Source: Bacillota bacterium (lineage in GTDB: Bacteria > Bacillota > Clostridia > Lachnospirales > Lachnospiraceae). From it: a DNA stretch of 40,633 bases. Positions 8,129 through 14,368 of the stretch are shown piece after piece (position 1 is the stretch's first letter; every line of letters begins with the position of its first letter). The position numbers and the translations under genes were made by a program. The stretch covers positions 1 to 40,633 of the forward strand of contig JAEWMZ010000434.1 of NCBI GenBank assembly GCA_023392995.1. Reading direction: 5' to 3'. The notes beneath the pieces were generated by a model, which was not told the DNA's origin, did not search any database, and was given only the letters and a program-made list of their open reading frames with translations.

Positions 8129-8160
8129 TCTTTAATTATATCGGAAAGGAAGAATGAAAT

Positions 8161-9126
8161 ATGAAGTTAGGAGTATTAACAGTTCCGCTCTATGACCGTA
8201 GTGCGGAGGAAGCCTTCAAGTATCTGAGTAACCTGGGAGTACAGACAGTGGAAATTGGTACAGGAGGTTCGCCGGGAAGTGTGCATTCCAATCCGGCGGA
8301 ATTACTTTCCAGTGAGAGTAAGCTTCAGGACTATAAAGATTTGCTGAAGAAATACAATTTGGAGATCAGTGCACTTAGCTGCCACTCCAATCATGTACAC
8401 CCAAATAAAGAAGTACGCGCCCAGGCCGCGCAGGATTATACTCAGACACTTAAGCTGGCACAAAAGCTGGGAGTGGATACAATTGTAAGCTTTTCAGGCT
8501 GCCCCGGTGACTATGAAGGAGCAAAATATCCGAACTGGGTAACCTGTGCCTGGCCGCCGGATTACCGTGAGGTCTTGGACTACCAGTGGAATGAAGTGTT
8601 AATTCCCTTCTGGAAGGGTGCTGTTGCCGAAGCGGCTGAATATGGAGTAAATAAGATTGCGTTGGAATTACATCCGGGCTTCTGTGTATATAATACTGCC
8701 ACCTTACTGCGCCTGAGGGAGGCAGTAGGCAATGTGATCGGTGCTAACTTTGATCCAAGTCATTTATTCTGGCAGGGAATTCGCCCTAGTGAGGCAATCA
8801 AGGCACTCAAGGGAGCAATTTATCATTTCCATGCAAAGGATACTAAGATGAATGAAGTCAATACTCGTATCAACGGCGTGTTAGATACTGGTAGCTATGG
8901 GGATCTGTCCGATCGCAGCTGGCTCTTTCGCTCCGTAGGCTGGGGACATGATGCCGGCGAATGGAAGGAAATAATAACAGCCTTGCGTCTGAGCGGATAT
9001 GACGGAGCCATCAGCATTGAGCATGAGGATGCCTTTATGTCCATTGAAGAAGGGCTTGAGAAAGCAATTACATTTTTAAAGGATATCGTAATTCAGGACC
9101 AGCCTGTACAAGCCTGGTGGAATTAA
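8161..9126 (+). CDS. Sugar phosphate isomerase/epimerase (TIM barrel), longer type
   Basis: A 321-residue xylose-isomerase-like TIM barrel, about 70 residues longer than its neighbour at 7224 and not closely similar to it. Visible motifs include LGVQTVEIGTGG, ALSCHSNHVHPN (likely metal or phosphate site), KIALELHPGFCVYN with the family Glu, GANFDPSHLFWQG, AIYHFHAKDTK and AISIEHEDAF. Spacing of E, D, H and E ligands around the barrel matches metal-dependent members. The ATG follows GGAAAGGAAGAATGAAAT. It is 19 bp ahead of the second Gfo/Idh gene and surely co-transcribed with it. The role is inferred to be sugar-acid, inositol or keto-glycoside conversion. Confidence 0.85.
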   Translation: MKLGVLTVPLYDRSAEEAFKYLSNLGVQTVEIGTGGSPGSVHSNPAELLSSESKLQDYKDLLKKYNLEISALSCHSNHVHPNKEVRAQAAQDYTQTLKLAQKLGVDTIVSFSGCPGDYEGAKYPNWVTCAWPPDYREVLDYQWNEVLIPFWKGAVAEAAEYGVNKIALELHPGFCVYNTATLLRLREAVGNVIGANFDPSHLFWQGIRPSEAIKALKGAIYHFHAKDTKMNEVNTRINGVLDTGSYGDLSDRSWLFRSVGWGHDAGEWKEIITALRLSGYDGAISIEHEDAFMSIEEGLEKAITFLKDIVIQDQPVQAWWN

Positions 9127-9145
9127 GAGGTTAGGAGCTTATCAT

Positions 9146-10204
9146 ATGATGGAAAAGAAGAAACTAGGCATTGGACTGATTGGATACGGCGGAATGGGAA
9201 ACTGGCATGTCCAGACCCTCTCCGGTATTGAAGAGGTTAAACTGTGCGGAATCTGGGACATTGATCCTGCGCGCAGAGCAGCAGCGGTCGAGCAGGGATT
9301 GCATGTCTATGGCTCCAGAGAGGAGCTGCTGGAGGATGAAGCGGTGGAGGCTGTGACCATCGCGACACCCAATGATACTCATTTACCCATTGCTCTTGCA
9401 GTTATGGGAACCGGCAGGCATGTGATCTGCGAAAAACCAGTGGCACTAAATAGTGAAGAACTGGCACAGATGGTGAACTACGCGAAAGAGATGGGCGTGT
9501 TGTTTACCGTACATCAAAATCGTCGCTGGGATGAGGATTACCTGATCATAAAACAATTATATGACCAGAATACGATGGGCAAGGTATTTCACATCGAGAG
9601 CCGTGTTCACGGTTCCAGGGGCATACCTGGCGACTGGCGCAATCAGAAGCTGCATGGCGGCGGTATGGTACTTGATTGGGGCGTACATCTCCTGGATCAA
9701 ATGAATATGCTGTTGGGAAAACGGATGCCCATAAGTGTTTATGCACAGCTGACCAATGTTACGAATGAAGCAGTGGACGATGGCTTTCGTGCTCTGTTCC
9801 AGTTTGAAGACCAGCTAACCTTTTTGGTGGAGGTTGGCACCAGCAATTTCATCTCCATGCCTCGTTGGTATATGCAAGGGGAGAATGGAACTGCTGTAAT
9901 ACAGGACTGGAGCCTGAAGGGTGAGATTGTTATGGTTTCAGACTGGGAGAAACGGGATGCCGTTCCAGTAGTAACCGCGGCAGGCTTAACCAAAACCATG
10001 GCTCCCCGTACAGAGGAAACAGTAAAAAAATATCCTTTACCGGAAATACATTCAGACATACGGGATTTTTATCGCAATGTTTGTGACTCCATACACAATG
10101 GGGCTAAGGCTCTGATCACCTGCGAGGAGGTCACTCAGGTGATGCAGCTCATGGAGGCTATTTTTTGCTCGGCAGAGGAAAACAAGGTAGTGTATTTTAA
10201 GTAG
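9146..10204 (+). CDS. Gfo/Idh/MocA-family NAD(P)-dependent oxidoreductase, second copy
   Basis: A 352-residue dehydrogenase with Rossmann motif GLIGYGGMGNWH (residues 10-21), acidic IWDIDP after strand 2, CEKPVA with EKP at 96-98, and GGGMVLDWGVHLLDQ with candidate catalytic Asp177 and His181. It is only distantly similar to the 5940 gene product, so the two probably act on different substrates or at different steps. TTAGGAGCTTATCAT precedes the ATG (MMEKKK). With the TIM barrel just upstream it makes a dehydrogenase/isomerase pair, a pairing found in inositol and glycoside catabolism. Confidence 0.9.
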   Translation: MMEKKKLGIGLIGYGGMGNWHVQTLSGIEEVKLCGIWDIDPARRAAAVEQGLHVYGSREELLEDEAVEAVTIATPNDTHLPIALAVMGTGRHVICEKPVALNSEELAQMVNYAKEMGVLFTVHQNRRWDEDYLIIKQLYDQNTMGKVFHIESRVHGSRGIPGDWRNQKLHGGGMVLDWGVHLLDQMNMLLGKRMPISVYAQLTNVTNEAVDDGFRALFQFEDQLTFLVEVGTSNFISMPRWYMQGENGTAVIQDWSLKGEIVMVSDWEKRDAVPVVTAAGLTKTMAPRTEETVKKYPLPEIHSDIRDFYRNVCDSIHNGAKALITCEEVTQVMQLMEAIFCSAEENKVVYFK

Positions 10205-10248
10205 CCTGGAATATAGAAATGTCAGGTGCATAGCCGAAGTATAATGTG

Positions 10249-10273
10249 CATCAAAAAGTGAAAGGCACGGGAG
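10249..10273 (+). repeat. 25-bp leader motif shared with 33792-33816
   Basis: A 25-bp stretch beginning CATCAAAAAGTGAAAGG and ending CGGGAG agrees at about 21 of 25 positions with 33792-33816. In both places the terminal purine-rich block lies exactly 5 bases before an ATG and so supplies the ribosome site. Confidence 0.55.
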
Positions 10274-10278
10274 TAAGT

Positions 10279-10899
10279 ATGAGAGAGAAATCTCGTAGAA
10301 TTATAATGACGGTATCTGGCGTGCTTCTGGCAGGCTTCAGTGTTGGGATGTTCAATTGCTCCGCTTTTGGCATGGATCCCTTCCAGGTATTTGCTCACGG
10401 AATATGGCTGCATACGAAGATAGGGTATGGAACATTCTATACCCTATTAAATTTTGTTATGCTGATTGGGGTATTCTTCGTTGATCGGAAGAAGATTGGA
10501 CTTGGAACCTTTATTAATATGTTTTTACTGGGATATGTGGTGCAGTTCTCTACCTGGTTATTCCATAGCTGGATACCGGAGCCGAATCTTGTTCAAAAGA
10601 TTCTGTTCCTGCTGTTTGGTCTCCTGGTTCTGTGCCTTGCATCCTCCTTGTATTTTACCGGCGATCTGGGGGTCTCCACCTATGATGCAGTGGCGCTTAT
10701 TCTCTCGGAGAAAACACCGGTCCGTTTTTACATCTTAAGAGTTGGAGCTGATTTTATCTGTACCGTAATTGGTTTTATCCTTGGTGCTGCAGTCGGTGCC
10801 GGGACAATTGCAACTGCACTTTTTATGGGACCTGTTATAACATTTTTTAACAATAAAGTCTCAATTCCTCTACTCTACGGACGAGGGAAAAGTCTTTGA
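10279..10899 (+). CDS. YczE/YitT-like integral membrane protein
   Basis: About 206 residues, almost all hydrophobic, with five likely membrane helices: IIMTVSGVLLAGFSVGMF, FYTLLNFVMLIGVFF, GTFINMFLLGYVVQFSTWLF, ILFLLFGLLVLCLASSLYF and FICTVIGFILGAAVGAGTIA. Residues GMDPFQVF and GDLGVSTYDAVALI are typical of the YczE family, whose biochemical function is not firmly known. An in-frame GTG at 10246 would add 11 residues, but GGGAG lies 5 bases before the ATG at 10279, so I chose that. It follows the oxidoreductase by 74 bp and ends at a strong terminator. It may be a transporter-like protein of the sugar cluster or independent. Confidence 0.7.
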   Translation: MREKSRRIIMTVSGVLLAGFSVGMFNCSAFGMDPFQVFAHGIWLHTKIGYGTFYTLLNFVMLIGVFFVDRKKIGLGTFINMFLLGYVVQFSTWLFHSWIPEPNLVQKILFLLFGLLVLCLASSLYFTGDLGVSTYDAVALILSEKTPVRFYILRVGADFICTVIGFILGAAVGAGTIATALFMGPVITFFNNKVSIPLLYGRGKSL

Positions 10900-10910
10900 A
10901 TATGCTAATA

Positions 10911-10952
10911 AATAATAAAGGGAATAACGGTCGCGTTATTCCCTTTATTATT
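10911..10952 (+). terminator. Strong rho-independent terminator
   Basis: An 18-19 bp perfect stem, AATAATAAAGGGAATAAC against GTTATTCCCTTTATTATT, with a 4-6 base loop. The A-rich and T-rich flanks make it work in either direction. It closes the sugar cluster. Confidence 0.85.
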
Positions 10953-11469
10953 TATTCCATATAGAAAATTGAGCATTATAGCAAAAATCCGGAATTAAGC
11001 ATAACACGATTTATTCAAGACAAGCACGAACAGCCTGATATTTCTAAAGAATTGAAGGTTTTTTAGGGTTATAAAACTTTTGACTGTACAGGATAAATAA
11101 GATATTATAGTAAATAGGTTGGACAATAAACTGCTTCATTTGTCATGAATAAAAAGTGATCCGAAAGTTGAAGTAGCATAGAAGTATAATACAGGACTTT
11201 TATAAGGAACCAAAACAACGGTCAGATAGCGTACAGATGTAATAATCAAAGCGATCTGCTACATAATGTATAGATTTATAGGTAATCCAATAGTGCTTAG
11301 GTACAAGTATAAAAAAATAACAGATTGGAATAATTAAGAAAGAGGATTAGTATAGAATGGTGTTTAGAATGATTATTCCATCTTGTTACATGAAAGAGTA
11401 TAATATATGTAAATAAAGGGTTTTGCTACTATGGAATAAAAAAATGTGGAGCATGGAGGTTAAGATACT
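10953..11469. other. AT-rich intergenic region upstream of the defence cassette
   Basis: 517 bp with no convincing gene. A 33-codon stop-to-stop stretch at 10965-11066 lacks an ATG and a ribosome site; it could be a gene remnant but I cannot assign it. TATAAT at 11399-11404 is a possible -10 box with no good -35. I see no retron-like RNA fold or reverse transcriptase. Confidence 0.5.
11399..11404 (+). promoter_or_regulatory. Candidate -10 box for the AAA/HNH cassette
   Basis: TATAAT 66 bp ahead of the ptuA-like start. A weak TTCCAT-like -35 lies 17 bp upstream. Supported by motif only. Confidence 0.3.
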
Positions 11470-12783
11470 ATGTTTATAAATAAGCTTATATTACATAATT
11501 TTCGGTGCTTTGAAGATATAGAGATAGATTTTACAGATAATTTAACTGTAATTGTGGGAAATAATGGGGCTGGAAAAACCTCTATATTAGAAGGCGGGGT
11601 AATTGCAGCGAGTTCAATGTTTTTAGGATTAGATGGTGTTACAAGTGGTAGTATTGTATCATCGGATGCACTAATTAAATCTTTTAAGCTAGGAATGGAA
11701 TTTGATGATGATACACAGTCGCAATATCCGGTTGAAATCACCGCAGAAGGTGATATTACTGGTGGAATCGAATGGAAAAGAAGCTTGAATGGTAAAGACG
11801 GTAAGACTACAATTGTTAATGCAAATAGTATAAAAAATCTTTCTAGGAAATATCAGGATAGGTTACGAAATGGTGACGAGTCCTTGATATTACCGATGAT
11901 AGCTTATTATGGAACAGGAAGATTATGGGACAACCATAGGGCAAAAAGAGTAAGTTCGTTTATAACAAATACAAGAACGAATGGTTATATTGATTGTTTG
12001 GATGGTACAGCAAGTCTTAAGCTGATGGATGAATGGTTTGAAAAAAAGACGATTCAGAAATATCAATATAAAGAAGTGGGAAAAGGATCTGTACATGAAT
12101 TAGATATTGTTTATAAAGCAATGGAAGCTTGTTTTTCAGAAGTGACAGGTTATACCGATGTAAAAATTCAATATAATCTAAATATGCAGGAACTTGTTGT
12201 ATATTATACGGATAAGGAAAAGAATATAAGGATACCACTGCGTCTATTGAGTGCGGGATATAAAGGAACAATAAGTTTAATAGCAGATATTGCTTATCGC
12301 ATGACAGTGTTAAATCCTCAGTTGAAAGAAAATGTATTGACTGAAACAAGTGGTATTATATTTATCGACGAGGTTGACCTTCACTTACATCCGACATGGC
12401 AGCAAAGAATACTTGATGACTTAATGAAAATATTTCCTAACATCCAATTTGTTATTAGCACACATGCACCTGCTGTTATTAATTCAGTCCATAGTAATAA
12501 TCTTAGAGTACTAAATGAGCTAGAGGTTTATGAAGTGACTCAGCAAGTCTACGGTAATGATGTTAATTCGATTTTGAATAATATTATGGGAGCTAAAGAA
12601 CGACCGATTGCTGTTTCTAATTTATTTAAGGAATATTATCTTGAACTGAACAAGGGAGAATTTGATAAAGCGGAAATAATACTAGATACAATAGAAAAGC
12701 TGAGAGGAGATAGTGATAAAGAAATAGCAGGATGTAGGGTGAAATTGAAATTGGAGCGTATACGTAAGGGAGGACAGGCATGA
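11470..12783 (+). CDS. ptuA: Septu-type AAA family ATPase (PtuA-like)
   Basis: A 437-residue ABC/SMC-like ATPase of the OLD/AAA_21 kind. The N-terminus LILHNFRCFEDIEIDF is the standard start of the group. Walker A is GNNGAGKTS (30-38), an ABC-signature-like LLSAGYKGT lies in the middle, and Walker B is GIIFIDEVDLHLHP with Asp300 and Glu301, followed by the switch STHAP with His332. There is no TOPRIM domain, which separates it from OLD nucleases. It overlaps the HNH gene by 4 bp (ATGA). An ATPase-HNH pair of these sizes matches Septu (PtuA/PtuB), in which the complex cleaves DNA during phage attack. Base composition is clearly more AT-rich than neighbours, suggesting transfer. GGAGG precedes the ATG. 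Confidence 0.75.
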   Translation: MFINKLILHNFRCFEDIEIDFTDNLTVIVGNNGAGKTSILEGGVIAASSMFLGLDGVTSGSIVSSDALIKSFKLGMEFDDDTQSQYPVEITAEGDITGGIEWKRSLNGKDGKTTIVNANSIKNLSRKYQDRLRNGDESLILPMIAYYGTGRLWDNHRAKRVSSFITNTRTNGYIDCLDGTASLKLMDEWFEKKTIQKYQYKEVGKGSVHELDIVYKAMEACFSEVTGYTDVKIQYNLNMQELVVYYTDKEKNIRIPLRLLSAGYKGTISLIADIAYRMTVLNPQLKENVLTETSGIIFIDEVDLHLHPTWQQRILDDLMKIFPNIQFVISTHAPAVINSVHSNNLRVLNELEVYEVTQQVYGNDVNSILNNIMGAKERPIAVSNLFKEYYLELNKGEFDKAEIILDTIEKLRGDSDKEIAGCRVKLKLERIRKGGQA

Positions 12784-13493
12784 TACCAATAAAAAAGGGT
12801 ACGCCTCCTCAAGCACTTAATGAATTAAAAAATAGGGCTATAAGGAAGGGATTATCACCTAAGGATGCGTATAAAACACTAAAGAACCCACTAAAAACAG
12901 AAGTTCTTAATAATTTGGTAGAAGAACAAGGGCATTTGTGTGCATATTGTATGTGCTCAATTCCAAGAAGAAATTTGGATCCGCAGATTTCTGCAATTAC
13001 AATAGAGCATTTTATACCAGAGAGCCCCCAAGATTCAAGAGATGTAGGACAAGGACTTGATTATTCCAACTTTCTTGCAGTTTGTAATGGCAACACTGCT
13101 AAGAAAGGAAAACGAAAATATATTGATTTAACCTGTGATTCACATAGAGGTAATAAAGAATTTAAGAAAATTAATCCTTGTATTCCAAATACATTGAGTA
13201 ACATTTTTTATACAATGGACGGAGTAATAGGTGCTACTGATCCAGATGTTAAAGAGGATATTGAGAACATATTGAATTTAAACTGTCCTAACAGTCCATT
13301 AGTATCAGAACGAAAAGAAGCTCTTACACAGCTTACAAATGATATGGGTTATATGGAAGATAAGAGTGAATTATTGCTGTATTGTAAAAAAAGATTAGAT
13401 GCATTTTCGAATGAACCTGGTCGAAGAACAGAATATGTTGGCATTCTTATATGGTATTTAAAATCTATGATAGGTGCTTTGGAAAATATTTAA
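12780..13493 (+). CDS. ptuB: Septu-type HNH endonuclease (PtuB-like)
   Basis: A 237-residue HNH nuclease. Motifs run in the expected order: CAYCMCSI (zinc Cys54 and Cys57), ITIEHFIPES (His77, catalytic region), LDYSNFLAVCNGN (Asn97, Cys102) and LTCDSHRGN (Cys119). This matches the TIGR02646/retron-associated HNH group to which PtuB belongs. The start overlaps the ATPase stop, so the two are translationally coupled. The basic N-terminus (MIPIKKGTPP) is typical. It supplies the nuclease activity of a probable antiphage complex. Without a search I cannot exclude a related ATPase-HNH system, such as a retron effector pair that has lost its reverse transcriptase, but none is present here. Confidence 0.75.
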   Translation: MIPIKKGTPPQALNELKNRAIRKGLSPKDAYKTLKNPLKTEVLNNLVEEQGHLCAYCMCSIPRRNLDPQISAITIEHFIPESPQDSRDVGQGLDYSNFLAVCNGNTAKKGKRKYIDLTCDSHRGNKEFKKINPCIPNTLSNIFYTMDGVIGATDPDVKEDIENILNLNCPNSPLVSERKEALTQLTNDMGYMEDKSELLLYCKKRLDAFSNEPGRRTEYVGILIWYLKSMIGALENI

Positions 13494-13500
13494 TACTACA

Positions 13501-13530
13501 TAATTGATTTTATCCTTGGTGTCGCAATCA
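13501..13530 (+). pseudogene. Possible fragment of a yczE-like gene
   Basis: 13501-13530 aligns with 10766-10795 inside the YczE-like gene at about 25 of 30 bases, including a 13-base identical run, and in the same frame reads IIDFILGVAI against VIGFILGAAV. Similarity stops after that and the frame soon ends. It lies 8 bp past the ptuB stop. Too short to be certain. Confidence 0.4.
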
Positions 13531-13598
13531 GGGCGCACCGCTTAAAAAAAGATTGAAAATTAGATGAACATCTTTTGTTATTATATCTATTATAGCTG

Positions 13599-13606
13599 CA
13601 TACAAT
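13599..13606 (+). promoter_or_regulatory. Candidate sigma-E promoter of spoIIID
   Basis: CATACAAT matches the sigma-E -10 consensus (CATACAnT). An AT-rich TTATTATAT at about 13579-13587 could serve as the -35 at a slightly short distance. spoIIID is a known sigma-E target in Bacillus and clostridia, which supports the reading. Confidence 0.6.
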
Positions 13607-13624
13607 GTAACAACAACGATAATA

Positions 13625-13665
13625 AGGGGGAATGCGTTCTGTCCTGACGTCGGAACGCAGACACT
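13625..13665 (+). promoter_or_regulatory. Ribosome site separated from the start by a hairpin
   Basis: The only Shine-Dalgarno-like run, AGGGGG (13625-13630), is 35 bases from the ATG. Between them TGCGTTC (13633-13639) pairs exactly with GAACGCA (13653-13659). Looping out this hairpin leaves 8 bases (13631-13632 plus 13660-13665), the usual spacing. No in-frame start exists nearer to the ribosome site, because a TGA at 13645 blocks it. Confidence 0.6.
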
Positions 13666-13926
13666 ATGAAAGGCTATATAGAGGAACGGGCGGTTGAAAT
13701 CGCGAACTTCATTATCGATAATAACGCGACTGTGAGGCAGACCGCAAAGCAGTTCGGTATATCGAAATCGACCGTACATAAGGACGTCACAGAACGTCTT
13801 ACGCAGATTAACCCCAGTCTTGCTGAACGTGCACGGGTAGTCTTGGATCTCAATAAGTCAGAGCGGCATATTCGAGGAGGTCTTGCCACGAAAGAGAAAT
13901 ACCTTCATAAAACAAGATACAATTAG
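13666..13926 (+). CDS. spoIIID: Sporulation transcriptional regulator SpoIIID
   Basis: An 86-residue DNA-binding protein that acts in the mother cell after sigma-E to switch genes towards the sigma-K stage. Family hallmarks are clear: YIEERAVEIANFI at the start, the helix-turn-helix TVRQTAKQFGISKSTVHKDV (about residues 23-42), LTQINPSLAERARVVL, and the basic HIRGGLATKEKY tail. Length is usual. The ATG aligns with the family start. Its ribosome site is unusually distant with a hairpin between. A sigma-E-like promoter precedes it and a terminator follows, so it is a single-gene unit. Confidence 0.95.
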   Translation: MKGYIEERAVEIANFIIDNNATVRQTAKQFGISKSTVHKDVTERLTQINPSLAERARVVLDLNKSERHIRGGLATKEKYLHKTRYN

Positions 13927-13993
13927 AACTCTCAATGGTTCCTGCAAGAGCATTTGGAGGTAAGAGTCAAAAATCAAAATAAGATAACGGGGA

Positions 13994-14038
13994 AGAGATT
14001 ATTCCGGCCTGGTATAGGTCGAGGAATAATCTCTTTTT
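13994..14038 (+). terminator. Rho-independent terminator after spoIIID
   Basis: AGAGATTATTCC (13994-14005) pairs with GGAATAATCTCT (14023-14034), followed by TTTT. Partly paired GGCCT and AGGTC extend the stem inward. Confidence 0.9.
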
Positions 14039-14169
14039 ATGATTGCAACCGTTCCATTTGGAAGCGGATAAAGAAATATGCATAGAATCAGATTCGTATA
14101 GTATAGCAACGGGAGAAACAAAAGAATAATAAATCATAAAAAGTGATAGGATTTATGGGCATTTTATGA

Positions 14170-14175
14170 TATAAT
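14170..14175 (+). promoter_or_regulatory. Candidate -10 box of the Rnf operon leader
   Basis: TATAAT 36 bp before the micro-ORF. No strong -35 is seen. An inverted pair ATCATAAAA (14133-14141) and TTTTATGAT (14162-14170) touches the -10 and could be an operator, though AT-rich chance pairing is possible. Confidence 0.4.
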
Positions 14176-14210
14176 TTAAGCGATATGCCTTAAAAAGGGG
14201 ACTTTGTTTT

Positions 14211-14315
14211 ATGTTTCACAAAGGCTGTGGAATGTTTCACAAAGGCTGCAAAAAGATTCACAAACACTGTAAAAAGATTCACAAAGTCTGTAAAAGATAC
14301 ACAATTATTTTATGA
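14211..14315 (+). CDS. 34-residue Cys/His/Lys heptad-repeat peptide upstream of rnfC
   Basis: The ORF reads MFHKGCG-MFHKGCKK-IHKHCKK-IHKVCKR-YTIIL. It has four heptads with His at 3, 10, 17 and 24 and Cys at 6, 13, 20 and 27 (an HxxC pattern every seven residues), plus many lysines. AAAAGGGG ends 10 bases before the ATG, so translation is plausible, and a TATAAT lies upstream. One change between units (TGT to TGC) keeps Cys. I recognise no family. Options are a metal-, heme- or cluster-binding peptide, a cysteine-sensing leader peptide for the Rnf operon, or a chance reading of a 21-bp DNA repeat. It ends 53 bp before rnfC in the same direction. Confidence 0.45.
   Translation: MFHKGCGMFHKGCKKIHKHCKKIHKVCKRYTIIL
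14214..14297 (+). repeat. Four tandem 21-bp units
   Basis: Units start at 14214, 14235, 14256 and 14277, each of the form (T/A)TTCACAAA followed by a Cys codon and mostly AAAAAG. A unit of 21 bp equals seven codons, so the array stays in frame within the micro-ORF. Confidence 0.8.
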
Positions 14316-14368
14316 AAATCTATAGTTACCGAAAAAAGAAATCCACAAAGAAAGAAGGCAAATGAATT

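Noticed and set aside
10965..11066. 33-codon open stretch that might be a gene remnant
   Set aside because: No start codon or ribosome site and no family I can name; kept only as a comment on the intergenic region.
11470..13493. Retron with PtuAB effectors
   Set aside because: No reverse transcriptase gene and no paired inverted ncRNA structure in 10953-11469.
14214..14297. Four 21-bp tandem units as a CRISPR array
   Set aside because: Units are directly adjacent with no spacers, and the array is in frame within a small ORF; no cas genes are present.
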